The notes: a model not told the origin generated them from the sequence alone. Positions 8,361 to 17,652 are shown, counted from the stretch's first letter. The stretch: DNA of 64,000 bases from Lactiplantibacillus paraplantarum (GCF_003641145.1 NZ_CP032744.1:558001-622000); one strand, 5' to 3'. Program-made: numbers and translations.

Positions 8361-8389
8361 TGGTAATTATGGCGTAAATCATGTATTAT
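8361..8389 (+). promoter_or_regulatory. Likely promoter of the SRP RNA gene
   Basis: TATTAT (8384-8389) lies 17 bases after a weak TGGTAA. The predicted start, about 8396, agrees with the expected 5' end of the RNA. Confidence 0.5.
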
Positions 8390-8395
8390 AGTATT

Positions 8396-8487
8396 TGCCG
8401 CAAGGCCAAAAGGCAAGGGTGGATTTACGAATCGTGTCAGGTCCGGAAGGAAGCAGCACTAAGTTTGCTTCATCTTGTGCCTTTTGT
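8396..8487 (+). ncRNA. ffs: Signal recognition particle 4.5S-type RNA
   Basis: The segment contains the invariant SRP domain IV core GTCAGGTCCGGAAGGAAGCA (8435-8454). The flanks AAAAGGCAAGG and CTTGTGCCTTTT form the long closing stem. The RNA is the short form without an Alu domain. It binds Ffh and targets nascent membrane proteins. Its position between tadA and dnaX is the standard one in lactic acid bacteria. Confidence 0.95.
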
Positions 8488-8502
8488 TTTTATGAAATGT
8501 AA

Positions 8503-8533
8503 CAGCTCTTAGCCATTCGGTTGAGAGCTTTTT
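8503..8533 (+). terminator. Terminator after ffs
   Basis: AGCTCT pairs with AGAGCT over a 14-base loop, followed by TTTTTAT. Confidence 0.7.
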
Positions 8534-8694
8534 ATTTAAATTAAATGTTGAGTGTTAGTTTTGAGTGTGCTGATAGGTTGGTTAATTGTTATTTACCTAT
8601 TATTATAGTAGTAATACGTTATGTTAGGGTGATGGTCAAAAACGTAACCTGCTGAAAAAATTGCCAAATAAGCGGCGGTTAAAGGTTTGACTCA

Positions 8695-8780
8695 GGCTCG
8701 TTGAACAGTGTGATTTAGAGTGGCTTTATTTGATTGATACATTCGATACTGTTTGCAATCGGGAACAGCGCTGACGAGCC
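8695..8780 (+). other. Possible structured leader of dnaX
   Basis: GGCTCGT (8695-8701) is complementary to ACGAGCC (8774-8780), with an inner AACAGT/ACTGTT pair (8704-8709/8748-8753) and a GATACATTCGATAC direct repeat in the loop. It lies in a 335-base gap before dnaX that has no gene. The function is unknown and the helices are short. Confidence 0.3.
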
Positions 8781-8868
8781 AGCACCTAACTAATTGGCGC
8801 CCTTGAACTATGGCTTATCACTAAGTAACGACAACCAAGTATGACTGATGTAAGAAAGGAAGAATCGC

Positions 8869-10566
8869 ATGTATCGGGCACTATACCGGGTTTGGCGTCC
8901 CCAACGCTTTGATGAGATTGTCGGGCAACAAATGATTACCCAGACACTAAAAAATGCCATTATGACCCACCAGACGAGTCATGCGTATCTGTTTACTGGT
9001 CCCCGAGGAACTGGGAAGACGTCGGCAGCGAAGATTTTTGCCAAGGCCATCAACTGTCACCATCTGGTTGATGGGGAACCTTGCAATGAATGTGAGACTT
9101 GTACGGCGATTACCAAGGGGCAACTAAATGATGTGATCGAAATTGATGCGGCTTCTAATAATGGCGTGGAAGAGATTCGTGATATTCGGGACAAAGCGAA
9201 GTACGCCCCGACGCAAGCGGACTATAAAGTCTACATTATTGACGAAGTTCATATGTTGTCAACTGGCGCATTTAATGCGTTGCTTAAAACGTTGGAAGAA
9301 CCTCCGGCTAACGTGATTTTCATCTTAGCGACAACGGAACCCCATAAGATTCCACTAACGATTATTTCACGGACGCAACGGTTTGATTTTCGCCGGATTA
9401 CGGCTAAGGATAGCTATGATCGGATGGTGTACATCCTCAATGAGAAGGATGTGACCTATGATGAAAAAGCGCTCCGTGTCATTGCGGCGGCCGCTGAAGG
9501 TGGAATGCGGGATGCTTTAAGTATTCTGGACCAAGTAATTTCGTTTGGAGATAACACGGTTACGTTGGATGATGCGTTAATGGTGACGGGAAGTGTGACT
9601 AAGCAGTTGCTGGCCAATTATGTCAGTGAAGTCACCGACCATGATACGAAGCCAGCACTGGAGACGATGCGACAAATCTTACAAGAAGGTAAAGATGCCA
9701 ATCGTTTCATTGAAGATTTGATTAGTTACACGCGGGACGTGTTACTCTATCAACAGGCCCCTGAAATGGTCGATAGTGTGGCGATGGGCGAGGATGATCA
9801 ACAATTTGAAGCATTTGCCAAGCAAATCGATGCTGAAGTCCTGTACCAGATGGTCAAGACGTTGAACGATATTCAACAACAAATGCGGTTCACGACGCAC
9901 CCGGACGTTTATTTAGAAGTGTTGACGGTCAAGTTAGCGCAGTTGGATGGTCAAGCGGCTGCCCAACCGGTAGCTGCGGCAACGGTCAATCCTGAAGATC
10001 CCACTGTGCATAAACTGGCACAACAAGTTGAACAGTTGCAAAGTGAGGTCAAAACGTTACGTTCTCAAGGTGGTAGTGTCGCTAAACCCGCACCGGCTAA
10101 GCCACGGTCGAGTAATGGGCCAGTTGTTAAAAAGGTTAATGTCAGTCAGATTTATCCTATTTTGGGAGCGGCAACCAAGAATGATCTCATCAAAGTGCGC
10201 GATGTTTGGACTGATTTGATGAACATCTTGAGTGTGACGCAACGGGCCCTAATGCACGTGGCCCAACCGGTTGCGGCTAGTTCAGAAGGTGTGGTGGTTG
10301 CGTTTGACTATGCGTTTGTTTATCAAAAAGCGATTGATGATCAGACCTTGATTGACGCACTCGGAAATGGCTTGGATCGGCTGATGGGCCAGGCGCCCAA
10401 GATTATTTGCGTGCCCAAAGAACAGTGGCCGCAAATTCGTAAGGATTATCTGGCCACTCACCAGCCGGGCGGGGCAACACCAGAGCAACAAGCACCGGCC
10501 AAAGAACCGGTCGTTGAAGAAGCTAAGAACATGTTTGGCGACTTAGTTGAAGTACAGCCAGACTAA
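8869..10566 (+). CDS. dnaX: DNA polymerase III subunits gamma/tau
   Basis: 565 residues. The Walker A is GPRGTGKTS (residues 45-53), followed by a zinc-binding cluster CHHL...CNECETC (about 64-79), a Walker B IDEVHML near 122-128, sensor 1 TTEPHKIP, and the SRTQRFDF motif. Domains I-III form the clamp-loader ATPase. The low-complexity Ala/Pro/Gln linker after residue 370 leads to the tau region that binds PolC/DnaE and helicase. AAGGAAG precedes the ATG. It heads dnaX-ybaB-recR-yaaL. No slippery A-run was found, so only the full-length tau form is expected. Confidence 0.96.
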   Translation: MYRALYRVWRPQRFDEIVGQQMITQTLKNAIMTHQTSHAYLFTGPRGTGKTSAAKIFAKAINCHHLVDGEPCNECETCTAITKGQLNDVIEIDAASNNGVEEIRDIRDKAKYAPTQADYKVYIIDEVHMLSTGAFNALLKTLEEPPANVIFILATTEPHKIPLTIISRTQRFDFRRITAKDSYDRMVYILNEKDVTYDEKALRVIAAAAEGGMRDALSILDQVISFGDNTVTLDDALMVTGSVTKQLLANYVSEVTDHDTKPALETMRQILQEGKDANRFIEDLISYTRDVLLYQQAPEMVDSVAMGEDDQQFEAFAKQIDAEVLYQMVKTLNDIQQQMRFTTHPDVYLEVLTVKLAQLDGQAAAQPVAAATVNPEDPTVHKLAQQVEQLQSEVKTLRSQGGSVAKPAPAKPRSSNGPVVKKVNVSQIYPILGAATKNDLIKVRDVWTDLMNILSVTQRALMHVAQPVAASSEGVVVAFDYAFVYQKAIDDQTLIDALGNGLDRLMGQAPKIICVPKEQWPQIRKDYLATHQPGGATPEQQAPAKEPVVEEAKNMFGDLVEVQPD

Positions 10567-10587
10567 AGACGAAAGGAACTGATAATT

Positions 10588-10896
10588 ATGATGCGTGGAA
10601 TGGGCAATATGCAAAGTATGATGAAACAAATGAAGAAGATGCAGGCACAAATGACAGCCGAACAAGCGGCTTTAAATGAACAAACCTTCACGGGGGCGGC
10701 CCCAGATGACATGGTCAAAGTCACCTTTACTGGCGATAAAAAGATGAAGGACATCACGATTAATCCTGATGCCGTTGATCCTGATGATGTGGATATGTTA
10801 CAGGACTTAGTCGTTGCTGCCGTGAATGACGCGTTGACTAAGGTCGATGAACAGACACAGAGTACGATGGGGAAATATACTAAGGGATTACAGTAA
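10588..10896 (+). CDS. YbaB/EbfC family nucleoid-associated protein
   Basis: 102 residues, a small dimeric DNA-binding protein of unknown precise role that is almost always encoded between dnaX and recR. The N-terminus is a Met- and Gln-rich helix ([15 protein letters not shown]), followed by the conserved [16 protein letters not shown] strand region. Two tandem ATG codons (10588, 10591) are possible starts after GAAAGGA. It is spaced 15 bases before recR. Confidence 0.93.
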
Positions 10897-10911
10897 AAAT
10901 GAGGTAAGCAC

Positions 10912-11511
10912 ATGCAGTATCCAGAACCAATTGCTAAGTTGATTGATAGTTATATGAAGTTGCCCGGCATTGGTGGCAAGACTGCGACGCGGCTGGCGTT
11001 TTATACAATTGATATGAACGGTGATGACGTCACTGAGTTCGCTAAGTCGCTGATTGCGGCCAAACGGGACCTGCATTTTTGTAGTATTTGCGGTAATATC
11101 ACTGAAGATGACCCGTGTGTCATTTGTAAGGATAAGTCGCGTGACCAGGGCACTGTCCTTGTGGTTGAAGAGGCCAAGGATGTCATGGCAATGGAAAAGA
11201 TCAAGGAATACAATGGGCTGTACCACGTCTTGCACGGGGTACTGTCACCCATTGATGGTAAGGGCCCAGAAGATATCAACATTGCCAGCCTATTGAAACG
11301 ATTGCAACAAAATGAAGCCATTAAGGAAGTTATTATTGCCACCAACGCCACGCCTGAGGGTGAAGCAACTGCAATGTACATTTCGCGGTTAGTTAAGCCA
11401 GCGGGCATCAAAGTGACCCGCTTGGCCCACGGCTTGTCGGTTGGTAGTGATATTCAATATGCGGATGAAATGACCTTATTCAAGGCGGTTGAAGGTCGCC
11501 AAGAAATGTAA
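10912..11511 (+). CDS. recR: Recombination mediator RecR
   Basis: 199 residues. The helix-hairpin-helix [15 protein letters not shown] is at 17-31. The zinc finger with four cysteines (CSICGN...CVIC, about 56-74) is followed by the Toprim domain ([15 protein letters not shown]) and the C-terminal GGEA-like [12 protein letters not shown] and [13 protein letters not shown] segments. With RecF/RecO it loads RecA onto SSB-coated gaps. The promoter is shared with dnaX. Confidence 0.97.
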   Translation: MQYPEPIAKLIDSYMKLPGIGGKTATRLAFYTIDMNGDDVTEFAKSLIAAKRDLHFCSICGNITEDDPCVICKDKSRDQGTVLVVEEAKDVMAMEKIKEYNGLYHVLHGVLSPIDGKGPEDINIASLLKRLQQNEAIKEVIIATNATPEGEATAMYISRLVKPAGIKVTRLAHGLSVGSDIQYADEMTLFKAVEGRQEM

Positions 11512-11525
11512 TTGGAGCGATTAAT

Positions 11526-11777
11526 ATGTTTAAACGCAAACAGAAAATCAAGCATCCCAAAGAACTTTACGATGAAAAGTTATTAGCGACGCTGAATGCT
11601 GCCAAGCTGGACTGGGACCGTGCGAAACAGAACCAAGAGGCAGTCTATGATAATAATACTAGTGAACTGGTGACTCAGACCGCTTTAGCGCGGGCCAAGT
11701 ATTTATATCTGTATCGCGAAGCACGGTTGCGGCAAGTTCATGGCCAGACGATTCAGCGGTCAGTGATTGATAAGTAG
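11526..11777 (+). CDS. YaaL-family DUF2508 protein
   Basis: 83 residues, highly charged and helical (KLDWDRAKQN), with no signal peptide. It matches the DUF2508/YaaL family that follows recR in Bacillus and lactobacilli. The function is not known. GGAGCG precedes the ATG. A strong terminator ends the dnaX operon 37 bases later. Confidence 0.8.
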   Translation: MFKRKQKIKHPKELYDEKLLATLNAAKLDWDRAKQNQEAVYDNNTSELVTQTALARAKYLYLYREARLRQVHGQTIQRSVIDK

Positions 11778-11813
11778 ATCATTGGTGATTCAAAAAATAA
11801 ATTGTTTCAAAAT

Positions 11814-11861
11814 AAAGACGCCCGCTGTTGATAGATAAAAAATCAACTGCGGGCGTCTTTT
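11814..11861 (+). terminator. Terminator of the dnaX-recR-yaaL unit
   Basis: AAAGACGCCCGC-T-GTTGAT pairs with ATCAAC-T-GCGGGCGTCTTT, followed by TTTTG. The stem is about 19 bp with one T-T mismatch. Confidence 0.92.
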
Positions 11862-11891
11862 GATTTGGCACACTAACATTGTTTTATACTG

Positions 11892-11910
11892 ATTACGCAT
11901 TGTGCTAGTT
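11892..11910 (+). repeat. Solo copy of the 2035-2787 element end
   Basis: ATTACGCATTGTGCTAGTT is identical over 19 bp to 2044-2062. No matching inverted end was found nearby. The surrounding gap (11862-12205) has no gene. A separate AATTGTGGT/ACCACAATT pair spans roughly 11929-12145. Confidence 0.6.
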
Positions 11911-12206
11911 AATCTGTTACGAATTGTGGTGAAAACAGGTAGTTTTAAAAATCAAAAATAATCGGCTTTGAACCACTGAAAATAGGGTGTCCATGCTGAT
12001 GAACAACAAACAAGAACTGGTAGGCATAATTAATACTAACTAGTAACCAGCGCAAACGTGATTATTATACTCATGTAGTCGTTAGCACGGGTGCTGCGAA
12101 TTAACTTTTTAGCAATTCACCGAATAAATCATCAAAACCACAATTGGTAGTAGCCGACCCACGTAAAAATCGTGAAAAAGTACCCTCACTAGTGGTAACC
12201 GTATTA

Positions 12207-12235
12207 GACAGGTACTCCAAAATCAAGTACAATTG
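12207..12235 (+). promoter_or_regulatory. Promoter of tmk operon
   Basis: TAGACA and TACAAT are separated by 17 bases. The predicted transcript starts about a dozen bases before the first tmk start codon. Confidence 0.6.
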
Positions 12236-12253
12236 CTACATATAAGAAAATAG

Positions 12254-12931
12254 ATGGGATTGGGAATGTTGACAGGAAAATTAGTTACTTTTGAAGGGCC
12301 AGACGGTGCCGGCAAAACGTCAGCTTTAAACGCGATTGTGGCCAAATTACAGCCACAATTAGGGGATCGCTTAGTTGTGACGCGTGAACCGGGCGGTAAT
12401 CAAATCTCAGAATCAATTCGAAAAATTATTTTGGACCGTCATAATACAGCGATGGACGACCGTACGGAAGCATTACTCTATGCAGCGGCGCGGCGACAAC
12501 ATATCGTCCAAACCATTCAACCAGCGTTGCAAAACGACCAACTTGTCTTGTGCGATCGCTACATTGATAGTTCGGTCGCTTATCAGGGGGCTGGTCGTGG
12601 TATTGGTGAACAAGCAGTTTATGATATGAATCAGTTCGCGACTGCGGGGTTAACCGCAGATTTAACGTTGTATTTCGACGTAGATGCTGCTGTTGGATTA
12701 AACCGCATTCAAAAACATCGCCAAAATGAAATTAATCGCTTGGACGTGGAAGCTTTAAGTTTCCATCACCGGGTGCAAGCAGCGTATTTAAAATTACTGG
12801 CTGAACATCCTGACCGTATTAAACGCGTCGATGCAAGTCAGCCATTGGACCAAGTTGTGGCGCAGGCCTTACAAATTATGGCGGCGCAGTTACCGACTTG
12901 TTTGGCACCCAAGGGAGGGGAAGACCAATGA
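12254..12931 (+). CDS. tmk: Thymidylate kinase
   Basis: Up to 225 residues. P-loop FEGPDGAGKTS, the dTMP-binding DRY segment CDRYIDSSVAYQGAGRG (near 97-113) and TREPGG are all present. It phosphorylates dTMP to dTDP, an essential step in dTTP supply. The first ATG (12254) has a weak ribosome site. ATG at 12266 after GGGATTGGGA gives MLTGKLVTF and may be the true start. It overlaps darA by four bases (ATGA), so the two are translationally coupled. Confidence 0.96.
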   Translation: MGLGMLTGKLVTFEGPDGAGKTSALNAIVAKLQPQLGDRLVVTREPGGNQISESIRKIILDRHNTAMDDRTEALLYAAARRQHIVQTIQPALQNDQLVLCDRYIDSSVAYQGAGRGIGEQAVYDMNQFATAGLTADLTLYFDVDAAVGLNRIQKHRQNEINRLDVEALSFHHRVQAAYLKLLAEHPDRIKRVDASQPLDQVVAQALQIMAAQLPTCLAPKGGEDQ

Positions 12932-13257
12932 AATTAATTATTGCAATCGTTCAAGATAAGGACAGTAACCGGTTGAGCAGCCAGTTCATTGAAGCCAATG
13001 TTCGGGCCACGAAGCTCTCAACAACGGGGGGCTTCCTACGTTCAGGTAATACTACTTTTATGATTGGTATTGATGATGACCGTGTGGATGAAGTCTTAGC
13101 CATGATTAAAGAAACAAGTCATGCACGGGAACAATTTATGACACCGCCAGTCAATTTGGACGTGACAATGGACGGTGCAGCTGCCTATCCAGTTGAAGTT
13201 CAAGTCGGTGGCGCCACAGTCTTTGTCTTACCAATTGAACAATTTCACCAATTTTAA
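12928..13257 (+). CDS. darA: Cyclic-di-AMP receptor DarA/PstA (YaaQ)
   Basis: 109 residues from the ATG at 12928, which overlaps the tmk stop and follows AGGGAGGGG. A longer in-frame extension to 12898 lacks a good site. It is a PII-like trimer protein: it starts MKLIIAIVQDKD, then has the conserved NVRATKLSTTGGFLRSGNTT region (residues about 24-43) with the ligand-binding T/G/F residues. It binds c-di-AMP, but the downstream partner is not settled. The tmk-darA-holB order is conserved in Bacilli. A KimA-like transporter, a known c-di-AMP target family, is encoded at 32325. Confidence 0.93.
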   Translation: MKLIIAIVQDKDSNRLSSQFIEANVRATKLSTTGGFLRSGNTTFMIGIDDDRVDEVLAMIKETSHAREQFMTPPVNLDVTMDGAAAYPVEVQVGGATVFVLPIEQFHQF

Positions 13258-13273
13258 TGAAGGATGATTATTA

Positions 13274-14293
13274 ATGGCAACAACCGAGTCATTTGCGCAA
13301 ACGTTAGCGGCAAAGCAGCCTCGTTTACTAGCGGCATTTAAACACATCATTGCCCAGAATCATCTGGCCCACGCGTACCTGTTGGCGGGCATGGAAGGCG
13401 CTGGACAACCGGAACTAGCCCATTGGATCGCCCAACGATTGTTCTGCTTGCATGTTAAGGATGGTGAACCAGATGGGACTTGTGAAGAGTGCGTTCGGAT
13501 TGCTAATGGATCGCATCCCGATATTGTGACGGTGGCTCCCGAAGGTCAGCGAATTCACGTTGATCAGGTCCGTTACTTAAAAGCTGAATTCTCTAAGAGT
13601 GCGGTCGAAGGTAACCGGAAACTGTTCATCATTAATGATGCGGAGAAGATGACGGCGAGTGCTGCCAATAGCTTATTGAAGTTTATTGAGGAGCCAAGTG
13701 GTAACGTCACGGCCTTATTATTAACGACAAATAAGCAATTGATATTACCAACGATTATTTCACGAACACAGGTGATCGAATTTCCACCATTGAATGCGCA
13801 AGCGTTGCAACAGACGTTTGAGCAGGCGGGCATCGCGCCTAACCAAGCGCAAATGCTACGGGGGCTGACGAATAGTGTCACCCAGGCGCAAGCTTTGCTA
13901 GTGGATGATTGGTTACCACAAGCCGCACAAGCTTTGTGGCGGTGGTTTGATCAGGCTGTTAAGGGTGATCCACGTAGTTTCGTAGCCGTGCAGGTTAACT
14001 TAGTTGGTTTAGCTAAGGACGCTGATCATCAGCTGGTCATGTTGGATTTGATCGCGGCCTTGTTCCAAGATTTATTACAATTACATTTTGAGGTGGCCGC
14101 AACGGCGTTAACTTTTGGGCAGTATCAAAAAGAATTGGCCGGGTTAACGGCTGAAGTCAGCGATGAGCAGTTGATTGCGGCCACTGAATTGGCTTTAACG
14201 GCTAAGCGTCAGTTGGCCAGTAACATTAGTTTTCAAAATGTCTTAGAAGGCTTAACCTTGAAGTTATGGCCGATTTTTCAAACAAACGCTTAA
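13274..14293 (+). CDS. holB: DNA polymerase III subunit delta'
   Basis: 339 residues. It resembles the dnaX ATPase domain but has a degenerate P-loop (LAGMEGAGQPEL instead of GxxGxGKT), as expected for delta', which does not hydrolyse ATP. The zinc cluster residues (CLHV...CEECVR) are near 57-76, and the SRTQVIEF sensor region is retained. It is part of the clamp loader with DnaX and HolA. It lies 16 bases after darA. The ricT/yaaT gene that follows holB in Bacillus subtilis is absent here and yabA comes next. Confidence 0.93.
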   Translation: MATTESFAQTLAAKQPRLLAAFKHIIAQNHLAHAYLLAGMEGAGQPELAHWIAQRLFCLHVKDGEPDGTCEECVRIANGSHPDIVTVAPEGQRIHVDQVRYLKAEFSKSAVEGNRKLFIINDAEKMTASAANSLLKFIEEPSGNVTALLLTTNKQLILPTIISRTQVIEFPPLNAQALQQTFEQAGIAPNQAQMLRGLTNSVTQAQALLVDDWLPQAAQALWRWFDQAVKGDPRSFVAVQVNLVGLAKDADHQLVMLDLIAALFQDLLQLHFEVAATALTFGQYQKELAGLTAEVSDEQLIAATELALTAKRQLASNISFQNVLEGLTLKLWPIFQTNA

Positions 14294-14317
14294 ATAAAGG
14301 AAAACGAGGGTGAGTGC

Positions 14318-14665
14318 GTGGATAAGCGTGATTTATACGATAGTTTCGGTGAGATGGAACAACAGATGCAACAAATGCTAGACAAGATGGCTAAGTTACG
14401 CGCCGATATGACAACGGTGTTAGAGAAAAACGCGGAATTGGTCATTGAAAATGAACATTTACGTGAACACATGGTTGAGATTGAAAATGAATTGCCGAAA
14501 AAACCAACCAGCACGACCACGCTCTCAAAATCACGTCAGAATTTGGAAAAGCTTTATGATGAAGGTTTCCACGTTTGCAATCAGTTCTATGGTAAACGGC
14601 GTGACGATGATGAATCCTGCGTTTTTTGTTTAGAAGTCATTTATGGTGAACGGGAACGTGCATAG
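14318..14665 (+). CDS. yabA: Replication initiation control protein YabA
   Basis: 115 residues from a GTG start. The N-terminal half is a leucine-zipper-like coiled coil (MEQQMQQMLDKMAKLRADM and on). The C-terminal zinc-binding part has HVCNQF and CVFC. YabA tethers DnaA to the DnaN clamp and restrains re-initiation. Its length and layout match the family. The gene ends at a strong terminator. Confidence 0.94.
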   Translation: MDKRDLYDSFGEMEQQMQQMLDKMAKLRADMTTVLEKNAELVIENEHLREHMVEIENELPKKPTSTTTLSKSRQNLEKLYDEGFHVCNQFYGKRRDDDESCVFCLEVIYGERERA

Positions 14666-14670
14666 TCGAG

Positions 14671-14698
14671 AAAGTCTGGGAGTAGTCCCAGACTTTTT
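14671..14698 (+). terminator. Terminator after yabA
   Basis: AAAGTCTGGGA-gtag-TCCCAGACTTTTT. It closes the tmk-darA-holB-yabA unit. Confidence 0.93.
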
Positions 14699-14764
14699 GT
14701 GCTTTTCACCACGGGACTAATTGTTAGAGCAAATCATGAGTGAGAGTATCGTTAGGAGGACATT

Positions 14765-15661
14765 TTGGAAACACAACAGAGTTTTGCAGATCATATGGGT
14801 GTTGGAACCTTATACTTAGTACCGACCCCAATTGGTAACTTACAGGATATGACTTACCGGGCAGTAGCAACGCTTAAAACGGTCGACTTAATTGCTGCAG
14901 AAGATACCCGTAATACCCAGAAGTTATTGAATCATTTTGAAATTACAACGAAACAAATTAGCTTTCATGAACATAACACCCAAGAACGGATTCCCCAGTT
15001 GATTGAGAAATTACAGGCGGGCGTTAACTTAGCACAAGTTAGTGACGCTGGTATGCCGTCCATTAGTGATCCTGGTAAAGAACTCGTGGCGGCCTGCATT
15101 AAAGTGAATATTCCAGTCGTGCCACTACCAGGTGCTAATGCCGGCCTGACTGCGCTGATTGCTTCTGGGTTAGTACCACAGCCATTTTATTTCTACGGCT
15201 TTTTACCGCGTAAGAAGAATGAACAAAAAGCTGATTTAGCTAAATTGGCTCAGCGACATGAAACAGTTGTCTTGTACGAATCACCATTTCGCGTTGCCAA
15301 GACCTTGGCCCTCCTAGCGACCGTCTGTGAAGGGACGCGGCCAATCGTGGCGTGCCGGGAATTGACTAAGCGTTACGAGGAGTTTGCGCGCGGAACGTTG
15401 ACTGAAATGGTGGCATGGGCGCAGGATCACCAGTTAAAGGGTGAATTCGTCCTTTTGATTGGTGGTAATCCGGATACGGATGAACCAGAAACAACGGACG
15501 AATTGGCACAGTTGCCAGTCAAAGCCCAAGTCGAAGCGTTGATTGCAGCCGGAGATAAGCCCAACGTAGCCATTAAGACGATTGCGAAGCGGCGGAATAT
15601 TCCCCGGCAAAGCGTCTATAATCAGTTTCATGAACTAAATACCAACGATGAGGAGTCTTGA
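14765..15661 (+). CDS. rsmI: 16S rRNA (cytidine(1402)-2'-O)-methyltransferase
   Basis: 298 residues from a TTG start with AGGAGG seven bases upstream. The tetrapyrrole-methylase fold shows GTLYLVPTPIGNLQDM near the N-terminus, AAEDTRNTQKLL, and the SAM loop SDAGMPSISDPG. The enzyme 2'-O-methylates C1402 in the ribosomal P site. The C-terminal RNA-binding segment includes RNIPRQSVYNQFHEL. Its stop is three bases from the ATG of the thioesterase gene. Confidence 0.95.
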   Translation: METQQSFADHMGVGTLYLVPTPIGNLQDMTYRAVATLKTVDLIAAEDTRNTQKLLNHFEITTKQISFHEHNTQERIPQLIEKLQAGVNLAQVSDAGMPSISDPGKELVAACIKVNIPVVPLPGANAGLTALIASGLVPQPFYFYGFLPRKKNEQKADLAKLAQRHETVVLYESPFRVAKTLALLATVCEGTRPIVACRELTKRYEEFARGTLTEMVAWAQDHQLKGEFVLLIGGNPDTDEPETTDELAQLPVKAQVEALIAAGDKPNVAIKTIAKRRNIPRQSVYNQFHELNTNDEES

Positions 15662-15664
15662 TGA

Positions 15665-16450
15665 ATGGCAACTTTAGGCGCAAATGCGAGTCTTTACAGT
15701 GAACAGCACCGGATTACGTATTATGAATGTGATCGTACTGGTCGGGCAACTTTAACGACATTAATTGATATTGCCGTACTGGCATCAGAGGATCAAAGCG
15801 ACGCCCTTGGTTTAACGACGGCAATGGTGCAAAGCCATGGTGTTGGTTGGGTCGTCACGCAATATGCTATTGATATTACGCGGATGCCCCGCCAAGACGA
15901 AGTGGTGACAATTGCCGTTCGGGGCAGTGCCTATAATCCATACTTTGCTTACCGTGAATTTTGGATTCGGGATGCCGATGGTCAACAGTTGGCCTATATT
16001 ACGAGTATCTGGGTCATGATGAGTCAAACAACCCGGCGAATCGTAAAAATTTTACCGGAACTGGTTGCACCTTATCAGTCGGAAGCCGTCAAGCGCATTC
16101 CACGCTTGCCACGCCCGATTAATTTTGAAGCGACCAATACGACGATTACGAAGCCGTATCACGTTCGCTTCTTTGATATTGATCCCAACCGGCACGTCAA
16201 TAATGCACACTATTTTGACTGGCTTGTGGATACGTTACCCGCGACGTTCTTACTTCAACACGATTTAGTCCATGTGGACGTTCGCTATGAAAATGAAGTC
16301 AAGTACGGTCAGACGGTAACTGCTCATGCAAATATCTTACCGAGTGAAGTGGCTGATCAAGTGACGACGAGTCATTTAATTGAAGTTGATGGTGAGAAGT
16401 GTTGTGAAGTTACGATTCAGTGGCGGACCTTAGCAGAACCGATTCAGTAA
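15665..16450 (+). CDS. Acyl-ACP thioesterase
   Basis: 261 residues with two hot-dog domains in tandem, the Fat/TE family arrangement. The catalytic segment in the second half of the protein is NRHVNNAHYFDWLVDTLP, with the Asn and His expected of acyl-ACP thioesterases. HGVGWVVTQYAIDI marks the first domain. The enzyme releases free fatty acids from acyl-ACP, adjusting membrane chain length. It is translationally coupled to rsmI. The chain-length preference is unknown. Confidence 0.9.
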   Translation: MATLGANASLYSEQHRITYYECDRTGRATLTTLIDIAVLASEDQSDALGLTTAMVQSHGVGWVVTQYAIDITRMPRQDEVVTIAVRGSAYNPYFAYREFWIRDADGQQLAYITSIWVMMSQTTRRIVKILPELVAPYQSEAVKRIPRLPRPINFEATNTTITKPYHVRFFDIDPNRHVNNAHYFDWLVDTLPATFLLQHDLVHVDVRYENEVKYGQTVTAHANILPSEVADQVTTSHLIEVDGEKCCEVTIQWRTLAEPIQ

Positions 16451-16583
16451 CGGAACTTAGTCAATTCGCTTTTTTAACGAAAAGCGTCAGACGTGGTTCG
16501 GTCAATTAGAACGCACGTTTTTATTGCAGTTGTTAGCGATTCAATATGCTATGATTAATACATCCATACAGGGGAGGTTCATT

Positions 16584-17579
16584 ATGTCAATTTTAGTTTT
16601 AGGGGGAGCTGGCTACATTGGTTCTCATATGGTCGATCGGTTAGTGGAACACGGTACGGACGTCGTAGTCGTGGATAATTTAATCACGGGCCATCGCGCT
16701 GCTGTTAATTCGACGGCCAAGTTTTATCAGGGTGATTTGCGGGATGCGGATTTTTTGAATCACGTTTTTGATACTGAGGATATTGAAGCTGTCGTGCATT
16801 TTGCCGCCTTTTCAATCGTACCAGAATCAATGAGTAAGCCACTGAAGTATTTCGATAACAATACTGGTGGGATGATCACATTACTTGAAACGATGCAGGC
16901 CCATGATGTGAAGCAAATCGTCTTCTCATCAACGGCCGCTACTTATGGGACACCTAAGCAGATTCCAATTAAAGAAACTGATCCGCAATTACCGATTAAC
17001 CCGTATGGGGCTAGCAAGTTGATGATGGAACAAATTATGCACTGGGCGGATGTCGCTTATGGCATTAAGTTTGTTGCGCTACGTTACTTTAACGTGGCGG
17101 GTGCCAAGCCAGATGGCAGTATTGGTGAAGATCATGGCCCTGAAACGCATCTGGTGCCGATTATTTTACAAGTGGCGCAAGGAAAACGCGATGAACTCAA
17201 AATTTTTGGCGATGACTATAATACGCCGGATGGGACGAATGTGCGTGACTATGTGCATGTTATCGACTTAGCTGATGCACACATCTTGGCTTTGAAGTAC
17301 TTGGCTGCGGGTAATGACAGTAATGCCTTTAACTTGGGCTCTTCAACTGGTTTTTCTAACAAACAAATGTTAGCAGCCGCTCGTGAAGTTACCGGGCAAC
17401 CAATTCCAGCTAAGTTAGCACCACGGCGGCCTGGCGATCCAGACTCGTTAGTTGCGGCTAGTGATAAGGCGCGTGACGTGCTAGGCTGGCAACCAAACTA
17501 TGACAATGTTAACGATATTATTGAAACGGCATGGGCTTGGACGCAGAAGCATCCAAATGGCTACGATGATCGTGACTAG
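16584..17579 (+). CDS. galE: UDP-glucose 4-epimerase
   Basis: 331 residues from the ATG at 16584, which follows GGGGAGG. The frame extends upstream to 16524 but through the promoter region (extended -10 TGCTATGAT near 16546-16554). NAD-binding [11 protein letters not shown] is at the N-terminus, with SSTAATYG and the catalytic YGASK (Tyr, Lys) after it. It interconverts UDP-glucose and UDP-galactose for galactose use and surface polysaccharides. It stands alone, away from gal genes, and may serve cell-wall sugar supply together with galU (56953). Confidence 0.96.
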   Translation: MSILVLGGAGYIGSHMVDRLVEHGTDVVVVDNLITGHRAAVNSTAKFYQGDLRDADFLNHVFDTEDIEAVVHFAAFSIVPESMSKPLKYFDNNTGGMITLLETMQAHDVKQIVFSSTAATYGTPKQIPIKETDPQLPINPYGASKLMMEQIMHWADVAYGIKFVALRYFNVAGAKPDGSIGEDHGPETHLVPIILQVAQGKRDELKIFGDDYNTPDGTNVRDYVHVIDLADAHILALKYLAAGNDSNAFNLGSSTGFSNKQMLAAAREVTGQPIPAKLAPRRPGDPDSLVAASDKARDVLGWQPNYDNVNDIIETAWAWTQKHPNGYDDRD

Positions 17580-17599
17580 TATCGCTTAGCTGATAATTG

Positions 17600-17643
17600 A
17601 AAGCGGCTTTGAAGTCTCGTCAATAGATTTCAAAGCCGCTTTT
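17600..17643 (+). terminator. Terminator after galE
   Basis: AAAGCGGCTTTGAA pairs with TTCAAAGCCGCTTT across about 15 bases. Confidence 0.9.
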
Positions 17644-17652
17644 GTGGACGTC

